64,000 nucleotides of DNA from Dichotomicrobium thermohalophilum. Its GTDB lineage: Bacteria; Pseudomonadota; Alphaproteobacteria; Rhizobiales; Rhodomicrobiaceae. The notes under the pieces were generated by a model, which saw nothing but the letters and a program-made list of their open reading frames with translations, ran no database searches and had not been told where the DNA came from. A program made the translations under genes and the position numbers. How positions within the stretch are numbered: position 1 is the stretch's first letter; each line of letters opens with the position of its first letter. Location: NCBI RefSeq assembly GCF_003550175.1, contig NZ_QXDF01000001.1:1512501-1576500 (forward strand). Direction: 5' to 3'. Positions 45,501 to 56,479 of the stretch are shown here, one piece after another.

Positions 45501-47802
45501 GCGCCCGCGCCAGACGCTGTCGCTGCCCGTGCAGGTCGCCGGCCTCAGCGCGGGGGACACGGCTTACATGACCGTGGCGGCCGTGGATGTCGGCATCCTG
45601 AACCTGACCGGCTATGAGCCGCCCAAGCCCGATGAACATTTCCTCGGCCAGCGCCGGCTCGGCATGGAAATCCGCGATCTCTACGGCCGGCTGATCGACG
45701 GGATGCAGGGCACGCGCGGGACGATCCGCACCGGCGGCGACGGACCCGGAGGCGGCATGGCCATGCAGGGCCGGCCGCGCAGCGTCGAGCCGGTTGCGCT
45801 CTACTCGGGCATCGTCGAGGTCGGCCCGGACGGAACGGCGGAGGTCAGTTTCGACATTCCGGCCTTCGACGGGACGATCCGTCTGATGGCGGTCGCGTGG
45901 AGCGCGGGGCGGGTCGGCCACGCGGTCTCCGATGTCGTGGTGCGTGATCCCGTAACCGTGCTGGGGACCGCCCCGCATTTCCTCACCATCGGCGACAGGT
46001 CCCAGCTCCATCTCAGCCTGCACAACGTCGACGGCCCGGCAGGGAGGTATACCCTGAGCGCCGAGGCGAGTGGTGGGCTCAGCCTCACCGGCGAGGCCGA
46101 GCGGACGCTCAAGCTTTCCGAAGAAGAGCGTGTGTCAGTGCGTCTGCCGGTAGAGGCTGCTGCGCTTGGTGCGTCGCGGGTCCGGGTCACGCTCGAAGGA
46201 CCGGAAGGCTTGACGATTGCGCGCGATTATCACGTGCCCATCAAGCCGGCCGCGCCGGATGTCTCGCGCCGCACCGTGCAAAAGCTGGCGGCAAAGTCCG
46301 GCACATTGACGGTGAGCGGTGATCTCGCCGCGGATCTGATCCCCGAGACAGTGAAGGTGGCGGTTAATGTCGGGCAGAGCGCGGCAATGGACGTGCCGGG
46401 GCTGCTGTTGGCGCTCGATCGCTTCCCCTACGGTTGCGCAGAGCAGACGGTGAGCCGGGCGCTGCCACTGCTTTACCTCAATGAACTGGCCGACCGCTCA
46501 GGTGTCGCGGGTGAGGACGGCGCGCAGGCGCGCGTCGAAAAAGCCATTGCACGGCTGGCGGCGCTGCAAGGCACGAGCGGCGATTTCGGCCTGTGGTCGG
46601 CGGGCAGCTATAACACCTGGCTGACGGCCTATGTCACCGACTTCCTGCTACGCGCGCAGGAGAAGGGCCATGACGTGCCGGAGCAGATCATGACTCCGGC
46701 GCTTGACCGGCTGCGTAACGCTGTCAGCTATGCCTCCGACTTCAGCGATGGGGGCGACGATCTGGCCTATGCGCTTTATGTGCTGGCGCGGGCCGGGCGC
46801 GCGGTGATCGGCGATTTGCGCTATTACGCCGACGCGAAGCTGGACGACTTTTCCACGCCTCTGGCCCAGGCGCAGATCGGCGCGGCGCTGGCGCTTTACG
46901 GCGATACAGAGCGGGCCCGCAAGGCCTTTGATGCGGCGCGCGCGCGGCTGAAACCGGCCCAAGCGGCGCAAACGCCGCTGCGTTCCGACTTCGGGAGCCG
47001 GCTGCGCGATAGCGCCGGGCTTCTGACTTTGGCCGCCGAGACGCGCGTGATGGATGATGCGCTTGGCAGGCTGGCCGAAACCGTAACGGCCTGGCGCGCA
47101 CAGAAGACCGGCACAACGACGCAGGAGAACGCGTGGCTGCTGCTGGCCGCGCATGCGCTGGCCGAGGAGGGCGACGCGACCAGGCTGGAGGTCGGCGGCG
47201 AGCCGCAGCAAGGGCCTGTTCAGCGCGTGTTGACCGGCGAAGAACTGGCGGCCGAACCGTTCGTCGTGCGCAATCTCTCCGAGCGCCAGACGCCCGTATC
47301 GCTTCTCGTGACCGGCGCGTCTGCCACGCCTGAGCCGGCCGCGCAGTCGGGCCTCCACATCGAGCGGCAGGCCTACACCCTGGACGGCGAACCGGTGTCG
47401 CTGGAGGAGGCGGAGCAGAACGGCCGCTATGTGATCGTGCTGACCGTCAAGGAGGAGCGCCCGCTGCTCGGTCATCTCGTCGTAGAGGATCGCCTGCCGG
47501 CCGGCTTCCAGATCGAGAACCCGCGGCTGGTGCCCGAAAGCGGGCCTGGGACTTTGCCCTGGCTCGAAACCCAGGGTCGGCCCGTGCACACTGCCTTTGG
47601 CGATGATTCCTTCATGGCAGCGTTCGCGCTGACCAACCCTGACCGCCAGCAGCCGGCAAAGCTGCGCATGGCCTATGTCGTCCGTGCCGTGACGCCGGGC
47701 GAGTATGTTCAGGGCGGCGCGAAGGTCGAGGACATGTACCGGCCCGAGCGGTTCGCCCGCACGGCCCCGGGCAAGGTGCGCGTGGTCGGCGCGCAGGAGT
47801 AG
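42550..47802 (+). CDS. Alpha-2-macroglobulin family protein (YfhM-like)
   Basis: A 1750-residue exported protein. After a signal peptide (about 1-32, FLALFALALASAPRAAA) there is a TPR-like helical region, then a chain of macroglobulin domains, a bait-like region and a thioester-containing helical domain with PYGCAEQTVSRALPLLYLNEL (Cys1296, Gln1299, C-x-E-Q). Bacterial macroglobulins trap proteases in the periplasm and protect the cell wall. No lipobox was found, unlike E. coli YfhM. The start is ATG 42550 behind CAGGAAAG; the frame extends to 42523. The gene pairs with pbpC, 12 bases downstream, as in many proteobacteria. Confidence 0.95.
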   Translation: MSLSRAPGLSRWFPVFLALFALALASAPRAAAYTNDQIAREAQNFEQYLRDSWSAEGASAAEFRERGNVARKNNNPRAATGAYASALVLEPQDAATWLALSRAYLAINPSNFSEDRNFSRNATSAAYLAVQRAASDPLKAAALAELGKGLAKRSWWRPAINAYAASLDVRESESVRAAYEKLRAERGFRMLDYTVESDAAAPRVCIQFSERLAKGVDFSTYISVNGRDPAGVAVDDQQICVEELRHGERYALRLRQGLPSAIGETLLKPVDLSIYVRDRSPSARFTGRNYVLPRTGQKGLPVVTVNTRELDMALYRIGDRRLAHEVLEGAFGEQLAGYRAEEIKNEHGELLWEGQMPVEMELNEQVTTAFPIDEIHGDLKPGLYVMTAQPASEETESWRERATQWFVISDIGLTAMTGEDGIHVFARSLASADAMAGLEVRLLARNNDVLQTVRTDESGYAKFDAGLTRGEGGVSPAIVVARTPEGDYGFLDITKSAFDLTDRGVAGRAAPGPLDAMVFAERGVYRPGENVYLTALLRDDTAKAVSAPLTLIIRRPDGKEHARVTLEDQGAGGRAHTLTLLDSAMAGTWRVTAHVDPEAPAIGETAFLVEDYVPQRMEMDLSAGDAPASADEPARIALEGRYLYGAPAAGLQVEGEVRLAPTRSIDAHSGYVFGLAEDEATPVRAPLSDLPRTNDEGRAEITAPLPALPETTRPLKADITLRLREPGGRAISETVSVPVASEASHVGIKPLFDGGRVPENSEAGFEIVAVDGAGARVSSGPLEWELLRVYRRYQWYSRNGRWDYEPVTYTERAASGTVEPGAEGAPAQIAAPVDRGRYRLEITRASDGARALPVASYDFTAGWYVSDAADSPDILDLALDRESYRPGETMQVRIDPRMAGKAVVSVVSDEMLAMREIDVPADGASVSFTVRDDWGPGAYVTASLFRPMQEDAGRMPSRAVGVAHVPVDQSANTLKLSLDAPERMRPRQTLSLPVQVAGLSAGDTAYMTVAAVDVGILNLTGYEPPKPDEHFLGQRRLGMEIRDLYGRLIDGMQGTRGTIRTGGDGPGGGMAMQGRPRSVEPVALYSGIVEVGPDGTAEVSFDIPAFDGTIRLMAVAWSAGRVGHAVSDVVVRDPVTVLGTAPHFLTIGDRSQLHLSLHNVDGPAGRYTLSAEASGGLSLTGEAERTLKLSEEERVSVRLPVEAAALGASRVRVTLEGPEGLTIARDYHVPIKPAAPDVSRRTVQKLAAKSGTLTVSGDLAADLIPETVKVAVNVGQSAAMDVPGLLLALDRFPYGCAEQTVSRALPLLYLNELADRSGVAGEDGAQARVEKAIARLAALQGTSGDFGLWSAGSYNTWLTAYVTDFLLRAQEKGHDVPEQIMTPALDRLRNAVSYASDFSDGGDDLAYALYVLARAGRAVIGDLRYYADAKLDDFSTPLAQAQIGAALALYGDTERARKAFDAARARLKPAQAAQTPLRSDFGSRLRDSAGLLTLAAETRVMDDALGRLAETVTAWRAQKTGTTTQENAWLLLAAHALAEEGDATRLEVGGEPQQGPVQRVLTGEELAAEPFVVRNLSERQTPVSLLVTGASATPEPAAQSGLHIERQAYTLDGEPVSLEEAEQNGRYVIVLTVKEERPLLGHLVVEDRLPAGFQIENPRLVPESGPGTLPWLETQGRPVHTAFGDDSFMAAFALTNPDRQQPAKLRMAYVVRAVTPGEYVQGGAKVEDMYRPERFARTAPGKVRVVGAQE

Positions 47803-47814
47803 TGAGACGGTGGC

Positions 47815-49902
47815 ATGGCGGAAAGGCGCGGGCTTGTCAGACGCTGGGTCTTTCTGCTGCTGCCGGCGCTGTTTTTGCCGCTTGTGGTATTCGCCACGCT
47901 GACCGCCTTCGAGCGTGCGCTCGGGCCGGTCCCGCTCGGCAAGCTTGACGAAAATTCCCGCCTCGTGCTCGACCGAGAGGGGCGTCTCCTGCGCGCCTTC
48001 ACCACGGTCGAGGATCGCTGGCGGCTGCCCGTCGTGCTTGAGGATGTCGACCCACGCTTTCTCGACATGCTGCTGGCCTACGAGGACAAGCGGTTCCGTA
48101 GCCACGGCGGCGTCGACTTCCGGGCGATGGCGCGCGCGGCCTGGCAGTTCGTGCGCGAGGGCGAGTTGGTCTCCGGCGCTTCCACGATCACTATGCAGCT
48201 CGGCCGGCTGCTCGACGACCTCGAGACTCGCTCCTTCACCGACAAGGCGGTGCAGATCATCCGCGCGCGGCAGCTTGAGCGGCAAATGTCGAAGCGTGAG
48301 ATTCTTCAAGCTTACCTGACTCTTGCGCCCTACGGCGGCAATATCGAAGGGGTCAGGGCGGCGAGCCTCGCCTATTTCGGCAAGGAGCCGGACAGGTTGG
48401 CGCTGCATGAGGCGGCGCTACTGGTCGCGTTGCCGCAGTCGCCGGAAACGCGCCGGCCCGACCGCCATCCGCAGACCGCGCGCCGAGCGCGGGATCGCGT
48501 GCTGGACCGCGTCGCGCGTGACGGCGTGATTACGCGGGCGCAGGCGCGCTGGGCCAAGAGCCAGCCGGTGCCCGACGCGCGGCAGTCCTTCCCGATGCTG
48601 GCGGCACATCTGAGCGAGCGGATGCTCGCCCGCCATTCGGGGCGGGACGTGCTGCGCCTGAGCCTCGACAAGACGCTGCAGGCCGGCGTTGAGCGGGCGG
48701 TGGCTCAGGCCGCGCAGCGGCTCGGGCCGAAGATCTCGGCGGCGGCGCTCGTGGTCGATCACACCACGGGAAAGGTCCGCGCGCATGTCGGCTCGCCGGG
48801 GTATCTCGACGCCGCGCGTCGTGGGGCGATCGACATGACGCGGGCGGTGCGCTCGCCGGGGTCTGCGCTCAAGCCATTCATCTACGGGCTGGCCTTCGAG
48901 GCAGGGCTGGCGCATCCACAGACGCTGATCGAGGATCGGCCCACCCGCTTTTCGCGCTACGCGCCGCGCAATTTCGATAGCGATTACAAGGGCACCGTGA
49001 CGGTCGCCGAGGCGCTGCAGCTTTCGCTGAACGTGCCGGCGGTGAAGATGCTGGCGGCGGTCGGGCCGGCACGTTTGGCGGCGCGGCTGCGCCATGCCGG
49101 TTTTTCGATCTCAGTGCCGCGCAATCTCGCGATCGCGCTCGGGGGCATCGGCCTGAGGCTGGATCAGTTGACCGCGCTTTATGCCGGGCTGGCGCGCGGG
49201 GGTGAGCCTGTCGCCTTGGGATACCTCGCGGAGCAGGGGGGCGTGGGGCACGAGCGCGCGGCGATCCTGTCACCCGTTGCGGCCTGGTACGTTTCGGACA
49301 TCCTGCGCGGCGCGCCGCCACCGCGCCATGCCAAGGGTGGGCGCATCGCCTTCAAGACTGGCACGTCCTATGGCCATCGCGATGCGTGGTCAGCGGGCTC
49401 TCGCGGACGTTATACGGTCGCGGTCTGGGTCGGTCGCGCGGACGGGACGGCGACGCCGGGGCTGACCGGCCGAGCGGCCGCCGCGCCGCTGTTGTTCGAC
49501 ATTTTCGCCATGCTAGATGGGGCGGCTAAGCCCGCAGAGCCGCCGCGGGGCGCGCTGATCGCCAAAACGCGCGACCTGCCGATGCGCCTGCGCTATTTCG
49601 ATGCGCGCCTGCGCCAGGCAGCAGCCGGGCGCAGCGTGACCGCGCCGCCGGTGCGCATCGCCTTCCCGCCGGATGGCGCGGAGCTGGCCCTGCAGAAGCT
49701 GCCCTCCGGCGCACCCGCGCCGCTGCCGTTCAAGGCCGAGGGCGGCGCGCTGCCGCTGACCTGGCTGGTCGAAGGGCGGCCTGTTCAGGGGCGCGCTGGG
49801 CGGCGGCAACTGCTGTGGGAGCCGGATGGGCGGGGCTTTGTCGAGATCGTCGTTGTCGATGCGAAGGGCCGCCGCGATCGCGTGCAGGCGCGGATTCGCT
49901 AG
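47815..49902 (+). CDS. pbpC: Penicillin-binding protein 1C
   Basis: A 695-residue bifunctional cell-wall enzyme. The N-terminal anchor is about 11-30. The glycosyltransferase domain has AYEDKRFRSHGGVD with catalytic Glu90 and SGASTITMQLGRLL. The transpeptidase has Ser350-x-x-Lys353 (SPGSALKPF) and KTGTSYGHRDAW, with a C-terminal BiPBP_C domain (about 600-695). PBP1C is paired with alpha-2-macroglobulin, which is thought to guard the envelope when peptidoglycan is breached. The ATG at 47815 lies 12 bases after the macroglobulin stop, so they form an operon. It converges on the hydrolase gene with 4 bases overlap. Confidence 0.96.
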   Translation: MAERRGLVRRWVFLLLPALFLPLVVFATLTAFERALGPVPLGKLDENSRLVLDREGRLLRAFTTVEDRWRLPVVLEDVDPRFLDMLLAYEDKRFRSHGGVDFRAMARAAWQFVREGELVSGASTITMQLGRLLDDLETRSFTDKAVQIIRARQLERQMSKREILQAYLTLAPYGGNIEGVRAASLAYFGKEPDRLALHEAALLVALPQSPETRRPDRHPQTARRARDRVLDRVARDGVITRAQARWAKSQPVPDARQSFPMLAAHLSERMLARHSGRDVLRLSLDKTLQAGVERAVAQAAQRLGPKISAAALVVDHTTGKVRAHVGSPGYLDAARRGAIDMTRAVRSPGSALKPFIYGLAFEAGLAHPQTLIEDRPTRFSRYAPRNFDSDYKGTVTVAEALQLSLNVPAVKMLAAVGPARLAARLRHAGFSISVPRNLAIALGGIGLRLDQLTALYAGLARGGEPVALGYLAEQGGVGHERAAILSPVAAWYVSDILRGAPPPRHAKGGRIAFKTGTSYGHRDAWSAGSRGRYTVAVWVGRADGTATPGLTGRAAAAPLLFDIFAMLDGAAKPAEPPRGALIAKTRDLPMRLRYFDARLRQAAAGRSVTAPPVRIAFPPDGAELALQKLPSGAPAPLPFKAEGGALPLTWLVEGRPVQGRAGRRQLLWEPDGRGFVEIVVVDAKGRRDRVQARIR

Positions 49903-50750
49903 GCTCCCGTGCACACCGCCAGGTGCTCCAGCACCAGCGGGTTGACCCGATCCGGATGGCTCAAGGGGCTCATATGGCCAGCCTGCGGGATTGTGCGCCG
50001 CTCAACATTCGGCAGTGTCTCCAAGAGGATGTCGATGACGGCCCGGGCCGGCGCGCGGGTGCGCCCGCCCATGATGAGCCGCGTGGGCGCACGGATCGCA
50101 GCGTAATCGGCCAGATCCGCCTCCATCCGCTCGATCAGCGCAAACTCCTTGGCGACCTTGTCGATGGTCTCCAACACGCCGCGCTTGAGCCGCTTCGGCG
50201 CCAGCCACCAGCGCCACCGTCCCATCCAGAAGCCCATGTAAATCGCTGCGGCCTGCTTCGGCTGGCCGGCGCGCATCGCTTGGAGGACGCCGCCAGCGAC
50301 CCGGGTGATCTGGGCCAGCGGGATCTCGTGGCCGCCGGGCCTGAGCAGATGGAACGACACCGGCTCGATCAGCGTCAGGCTCCCCACTTTCGTCCCAAGC
50401 TGGCGCGCGGCTTCCAGCGACAGCATCGCGCCGTAGGAGTGCCCAACGAGATGCACCGGCGCGCCCGCAAGCGCCGCCAGCTCGGTGATGAGGGCGACTT
50501 CGGTTTCCGGCTCCAGCGGGCGATCCGCCGGCCAGCGATCCGATGCGCCGTAGCCGATCAGGTCGGGCGCGAACACCTCGTAGCGCTGTTCAAGCTGCTG
50601 GATGAGCGGGCGCAGCGCCTTGTGCGAGGCGCTGGAGCAGTGCGCGGCAATGACCGGCGGGCCCGCGCCGCCATGATGATAGGCCGCGGTGAAGCCCCGG
50701 ACATCGAGGCTCTCCAGTCCGTCGCGGCGGCTCGCGATCGCGGTGTCCAT
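49899..50750 (-). CDS. Alpha/beta hydrolase
   Basis: A 283-residue soluble hydrolase. The nucleophile elbow is VGHSYGAM (Ser105), with the oxyanion region near AHCSSAS and a late AGHMSPLSHPDRVN carrying the catalytic His; the acid is probably in IRAPTRLIMGGRT. A lid region of Trp/Arg-rich residues (GFWMGRWRWWLAPKRLKRG) separates core strands, so a hydrophobic substrate is plausible. The start ATG 50750 shares one base with the EVE gene's TGA (a GTG at 50753 is in frame). The substrate is unknown. Confidence 0.88.
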   Translation of the reverse strand: MDTAIASRRDGLESLDVRGFTAAYHHGGAGPPVIAAHCSSASHKALRPLIQQLEQRYEVFAPDLIGYGASDRWPADRPLEPETEVALITELAALAGAPVHLVGHSYGAMLSLEAARQLGTKVGSLTLIEPVSFHLLRPGGHEIPLAQITRVAGGVLQAMRAGQPKQAAAIYMGFWMGRWRWWLAPKRLKRGVLETIDKVAKEFALIERMEADLADYAAIRAPTRLIMGGRTRAPARAVIDILLETLPNVERRTIPQAGHMSPLSHPDRVNPLVLEHLAVCTGA

Positions 50751-51193
50751 CACGCGGCGGACTTTGCCTTCGGCGGTTTCTTCAGCCCGCCCATGCGGCA
50801 GATCATTTCCCAGGCGTCCGGCTCAACCGGCTGCACCGATAGCCGCGACTGTTTGATGAGCGCCATCTCCGAAAGCTCTGGCTCGGCCTTGATCTGAGCG
50901 AGGGTCACAGGTTCGGGCATGCCCTCGCGGGCGGCGACATCCACGCACATCCATTTGCCTTCGGGGTCGGTACTGTCCGGATGCGCTTCAGCGACCACTT
51001 CGACGATGCCGACGATCCGCTTCTCATTGACCGAGTGATAGAAGAAGCCGAGATCCCCCTTCTTCATGGCAAGCATCTGGTTCTTGGCCTGATGATTACG
51101 CACGCCGTCCCATTCGGCGCCGTCGTTGCCGGCTTCCACCTGATCATCCCAGGACCATGTGCCGGGTTCGGACTTGAAGAGCCAGTAAGCCAT
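50750..51193 (-). CDS. EVE-domain protein
   Basis: A 147-residue protein consisting of an EVE domain (PUA-like), opening AYWLFKSEPGTWSWDDQ and containing WDGVRNHQAKNQMLAMKKGDLGFFYHS. EVE proteins read modified nucleobases or RNA and are common in restriction or stress settings, though the thymocyte-protein-1 type found here is often a housekeeping gene. The ATG at 51193 (MAYWLFK) was chosen over the longer frame to 51250 by family start. It overlaps the hydrolase start by one base. Confidence 0.92.
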   Translation of the reverse strand: MAYWLFKSEPGTWSWDDQVEAGNDGAEWDGVRNHQAKNQMLAMKKGDLGFFYHSVNEKRIVGIVEVVAEAHPDSTDPEGKWMCVDVAAREGMPEPVTLAQIKAEPELSEMALIKQSRLSVQPVEPDAWEMICRMGGLKKPPKAKSAA

Positions 51194-51242
51194 CTCGCGG
51201 CGACCTCGTGCTGACGGGTTGGCCTCGGAGGACGCCGCGCGT

Positions 51243-51992
51243 TCAGGCATCCTCCAGCAGGGCGGCGCCGAGTATTGCGCCCGATTGCGAGTCTTGCAAG
51301 ATCACCGCGCAACGATCCGCATCGGGAGTCATGACGGTGTCATGCGAAAGCGTGAGTGTCCGGGGCTTGCCCCGCCAGGTGCCGACGAGCTTCAGCCCGC
51401 GCGAGACATTGTGGTAGGTGATCGTTTTCCCGCGGTTCTCGCCGCGCTTGATGGCGACAGTGCTGGCGGACCGGAGCGGCACGACGATGATGTCGGCTGG
51501 CCCGGTCGCTTCAGCCGCGCCGATCTGGAGGCGAAACATCTTGCCGGCGGCTTCGATCTCTACAGGTACCCGCTTCGGATCCTCGTGCGCCGTACGGATG
51601 GCCGCCTGCACCGCGTCGGCCCGGCTGCCGATCACGCCGATATGGCCATTGACCACGATTTGCGGCGTATACACGTTGGGCCGATCCAGATGGCGCGCGT
51701 AGCGCCGCTGGCGCTCGCTGTGTTCGGCGCGGCCCAATGTGTCTTTCCAGTCCAGATGGTCCCAGTAATCCACCGGCAGGGAAAGAGCGATGACGTCGTC
51801 GCGCTCAGCAAGTTCGCCCAGTAGCCGATCGGCGGGCGGGCAGGCGGAGCACGCCTGGCTGGTGAACAGCTCGACGACGACCGGGCCGCTGTTCTTCTGC
51901 GCTTTGGCATCAGACGCCGATAGCATTGCAAGGCATGCGGCCAGAGCGATCAGGGGACAAAGGACAAGCGCGCGGGTCACAGACGCGGCCAT
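51243..51992 (-). CDS. DUF1223 secreted thioredoxin-like protein
   Basis: A 249-residue exported protein. The signal peptide spans about 1-30 (ALVLCPLIALAACLAMLSA; an LAAC is present, but further hydrophobic residues follow it). The DUF1223 domain begins VVVELFTSQACSACPPADRLLGEL, with a CxxC in a thioredoxin-like fold, and includes LPVDYWDHLDWKDTLGRAEHSERQRRYA and VYTPQIVVNGHIGVIGSR. The family is widespread beside acnA in alphaproteobacteria; its function is unknown, with a redox role suspected. The start is ATG 51992 with GAGAGGA upstream. Confidence 0.9.
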   Translation of the reverse strand: MAASVTRALVLCPLIALAACLAMLSASDAKAQKNSGPVVVELFTSQACSACPPADRLLGELAERDDVIALSLPVDYWDHLDWKDTLGRAEHSERQRRYARHLDRPNVYTPQIVVNGHIGVIGSRADAVQAAIRTAHEDPKRVPVEIEAAGKMFRLQIGAAEATGPADIIVVPLRSASTVAIKRGENRGKTITYHNVSRGLKLVGTWRGKPRTLTLSHDTVMTPDADRCAVILQDSQSGAILGAALLEDA

Positions 51993-52111
51993 TCGGGTCG
52001 ATCCTCTCGCGTTGAGCGGCCTCAGCCGCCATCGCCAGGCATGATCGCGCAATTTGCGCCGGGCGTCACCTCAAGGCCGATCACGACCGGGTGAGCGCCC
52101 GGCGAAACCGA

Positions 52112-54871
<2,760 letters not shown>

Positions 54872-55178
54872 GATGTGCTCCTTGCGTTGCAGCCGGGGCG
54901 GCCCGGCGCTGAATTTGACTGGGGCGGAGCGCGTCTGGCGCAGGCTCCGTTGTCACGCGCCGCCGCGGGAGCGCCTCACGACGGGGCCGGCGAGAGGGGG
55001 CAAACGGCAATGTTCACCCGGAACCGGCCCTCGTATATATAGATTGCCGAACGGCGCCGGGACAAGCGCATCGCGGGCGTTCATGCATCCCCGCCGTTCA
55101 TGTCTGTTTACAACCCTGCGACATCGACTTCCGTTCCCGGCGAGCGGTGGCCGAGACGAACCGCAAGTGATCCCCCGA
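54872..55178. other. 307-base divergent intergenic region, acnA / ccmA
   Basis: The region separates two divergent genes and must hold both promoters. On the minus strand a TTGTCC / TATATA pair (listed separately) suits acnA. On the plus strand no good sigma-70 pair was seen before ccmA. Open frames through here are extensions of ccmA-frame reading and an antisense frame of acnA, without ribosome sites. Confidence 0.6.
55036..55065 (-). promoter_or_regulatory. Candidate acnA promoter
   Basis: On the minus strand TTGTCC (55065-55060) precedes TATATA (55041-55036) by 18 bases. The AT-rich TATATATA tract stands out from the GC-rich surroundings. It would give a leader of roughly 160 bases before the acnA ATG at 54871. 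Confidence 0.35.
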
Positions 55179-55808
55179 ATGAAGCTGGTGGTCGACAATC
55201 TGAGCTGTGCGCGCGGGCGTCGCAGGGTCCTGGAAGGCGTGAGCTTTTCCGCCGCCGATGGTGAAAGCGTGCTGCTGAGCGGCGCCAACGGCTCGGGAAA
55301 GACCACGCTTCTGCGCACCCTAGCGGGCTTCATGACCCCGCACAGCGGCGCGGCGCGGCTGGAAGGCGGGCCGGAGGGCTTCGGCCTGGACGAGTGCTGC
55401 CACTATGTCGGACATCTGAACGGCATCAAGTCGGGCTTCTCGGTCGATGAGAACCTGGCGTTTCTGGCGGCCTATCTCGGCGGCAACGGGCTGGAGGCGA
55501 TCGACGAGGCGGCTTATGCCTTCGATCTGGAGCCGCTGAGGCACGTCCCGGCGGGATTTCTTTCGGCGGGGCAGAAGCGACGGCTGGGGCTGGCGCGGCT
55601 GGCTCTGGCCTGGCGGCCGGTCTGGCTGCTGGATGAGCCGACGGTGTCGCTCGATGTCGCCTCGCAGGAGCTGCTGGCCGAGGCGGTGCGCGCGCACGCC
55701 GGGTCGGGCGGGATCATTGTCGCCGCGAGCCATGTGCCGCTGGGCGTGGGGTTTTCGCGCACGGTTCACCTTGCCGGTGGTCACGCCGAGATCGAGGAGG
55801 CGGCATGA
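55179..55808 (+). CDS. ccmA: Heme exporter ATP-binding protein CcmA
   Basis: A 209-residue ATPase of the CcmABCD system, which releases holo-CcmE during cytochrome c maturation. Walker A is LLSGANGSGKTTLLRTLAG, the signature FLSAGQKRRLGLARLAL is of the CcmA type, and Walker B is PVWLLDEPTVSLD. The start was placed at ATG 55179 (MKLVVDNLSCARG); the long upstream frame from 54801 is unsupported. Its stop overlaps the ccmB start by 4 bases. It is the first gene of the ccm operon. Confidence 0.95.
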   Translation: MKLVVDNLSCARGRRRVLEGVSFSAADGESVLLSGANGSGKTTLLRTLAGFMTPHSGAARLEGGPEGFGLDECCHYVGHLNGIKSGFSVDENLAFLAAYLGGNGLEAIDEAAYAFDLEPLRHVPAGFLSAGQKRRLGLARLALAWRPVWLLDEPTVSLDVASQELLAEAVRAHAGSGGIIVAASHVPLGVGFSRTVHLAGGHAEIEEAA

Positions 55809-56473
55809 AGGCGTTTCTGGCGCTCGTCGGCCGCGATCTCCGGCTTGCCTGGCGCGAGGGCGGGGCGATTGGCGTCGCCCTGGGCTTTTACCTGATCGTG
55901 GTCGCGATCCTGCCGCTCGGGCTGGGGCCGGACCTTAAGCTGCTGAGCCGGATTGCGCCGGGCGTGCTTTGGGTGGCGCTGCTGTTGGCCGCGCTGTTGT
56001 CGGCGGATCGCATTTTCTACAATGACTACGAAGACGGTGCGCTGGAGGTGATCGCGCTGGGGCCGCTGCCGATTGAGGCGGTGGCGGCGGCGAAGTGCCT
56101 CGCGCACTGGCTGAGTGTCGGGGTGCCGCTGGCCCTGCTCGCCCCAATATTGGGGCTCATGCTGAACCTCGACATCAAGGGCTACGGGCCGCTTATCTTC
56201 ACGATGCTCGCGGGCACGCCGGCGATCAGCTTTATCGGCGCGATCGGCGCGGCGCTGACGCTGGGCCTGCGCCGCGGCGGGCTGTTGCTGTCGCTTTTGA
56301 TCCTGCCGCTTTACGTCCCGGTTTTGATCTTCGGCGTGTCGAGCATGGATGCGGTCCTGACCGGCCCCGGCTCGTTCTGGACGCCGTTCGCAATCCTTTG
56401 CGCGCTCAGCCTCGCGTCGATCGCGCTTGCGCCGTTCGCCGCAGCGGCGGCGCTACGCATGAACCTGCAGTGA
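55805..56473 (+). CDS. ccmB: Heme exporter permease CcmB
   Basis: A 222-residue inner-membrane protein with six hydrophobic segments, the membrane partner of CcmA. It begins MKAFLALVGRDLRLAWREGGAIGVALGFYLIVVAILPLGLGP, typical of CcmB, with DRIFYNDYEDGALEVIALGPLPIEAVAAAK forming the ATPase contact. The length is normal. It overlaps ccmA by 4 bases. In most operons ccmC follows directly, but here a methyltransferase gene begins 6 bases after the stop. Confidence 0.95.
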   Translation: MKAFLALVGRDLRLAWREGGAIGVALGFYLIVVAILPLGLGPDLKLLSRIAPGVLWVALLLAALLSADRIFYNDYEDGALEVIALGPLPIEAVAAAKCLAHWLSVGVPLALLAPILGLMLNLDIKGYGPLIFTMLAGTPAISFIGAIGAALTLGLRRGGLLLSLLILPLYVPVLIFGVSSMDAVLTGPGSFWTPFAILCALSLASIALAPFAAAAALRMNLQ

Positions 56474-56479
56474 GCCGTT

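Noticed and set aside
42535-46023. 1162-residue open frame on the minus strand
   Set aside because: It is the antisense of the macroglobulin gene. High GC makes stop codons rare in shadow frames; the translation is Arg/His-rich with no domain or ribosome site.
50750-51193. EVE-domain gene as evidence for a defence island
   Set aside because: The neighbours (hydrolase, DUF1223, acnA) are a normal conserved block with no restriction or nuclease genes.
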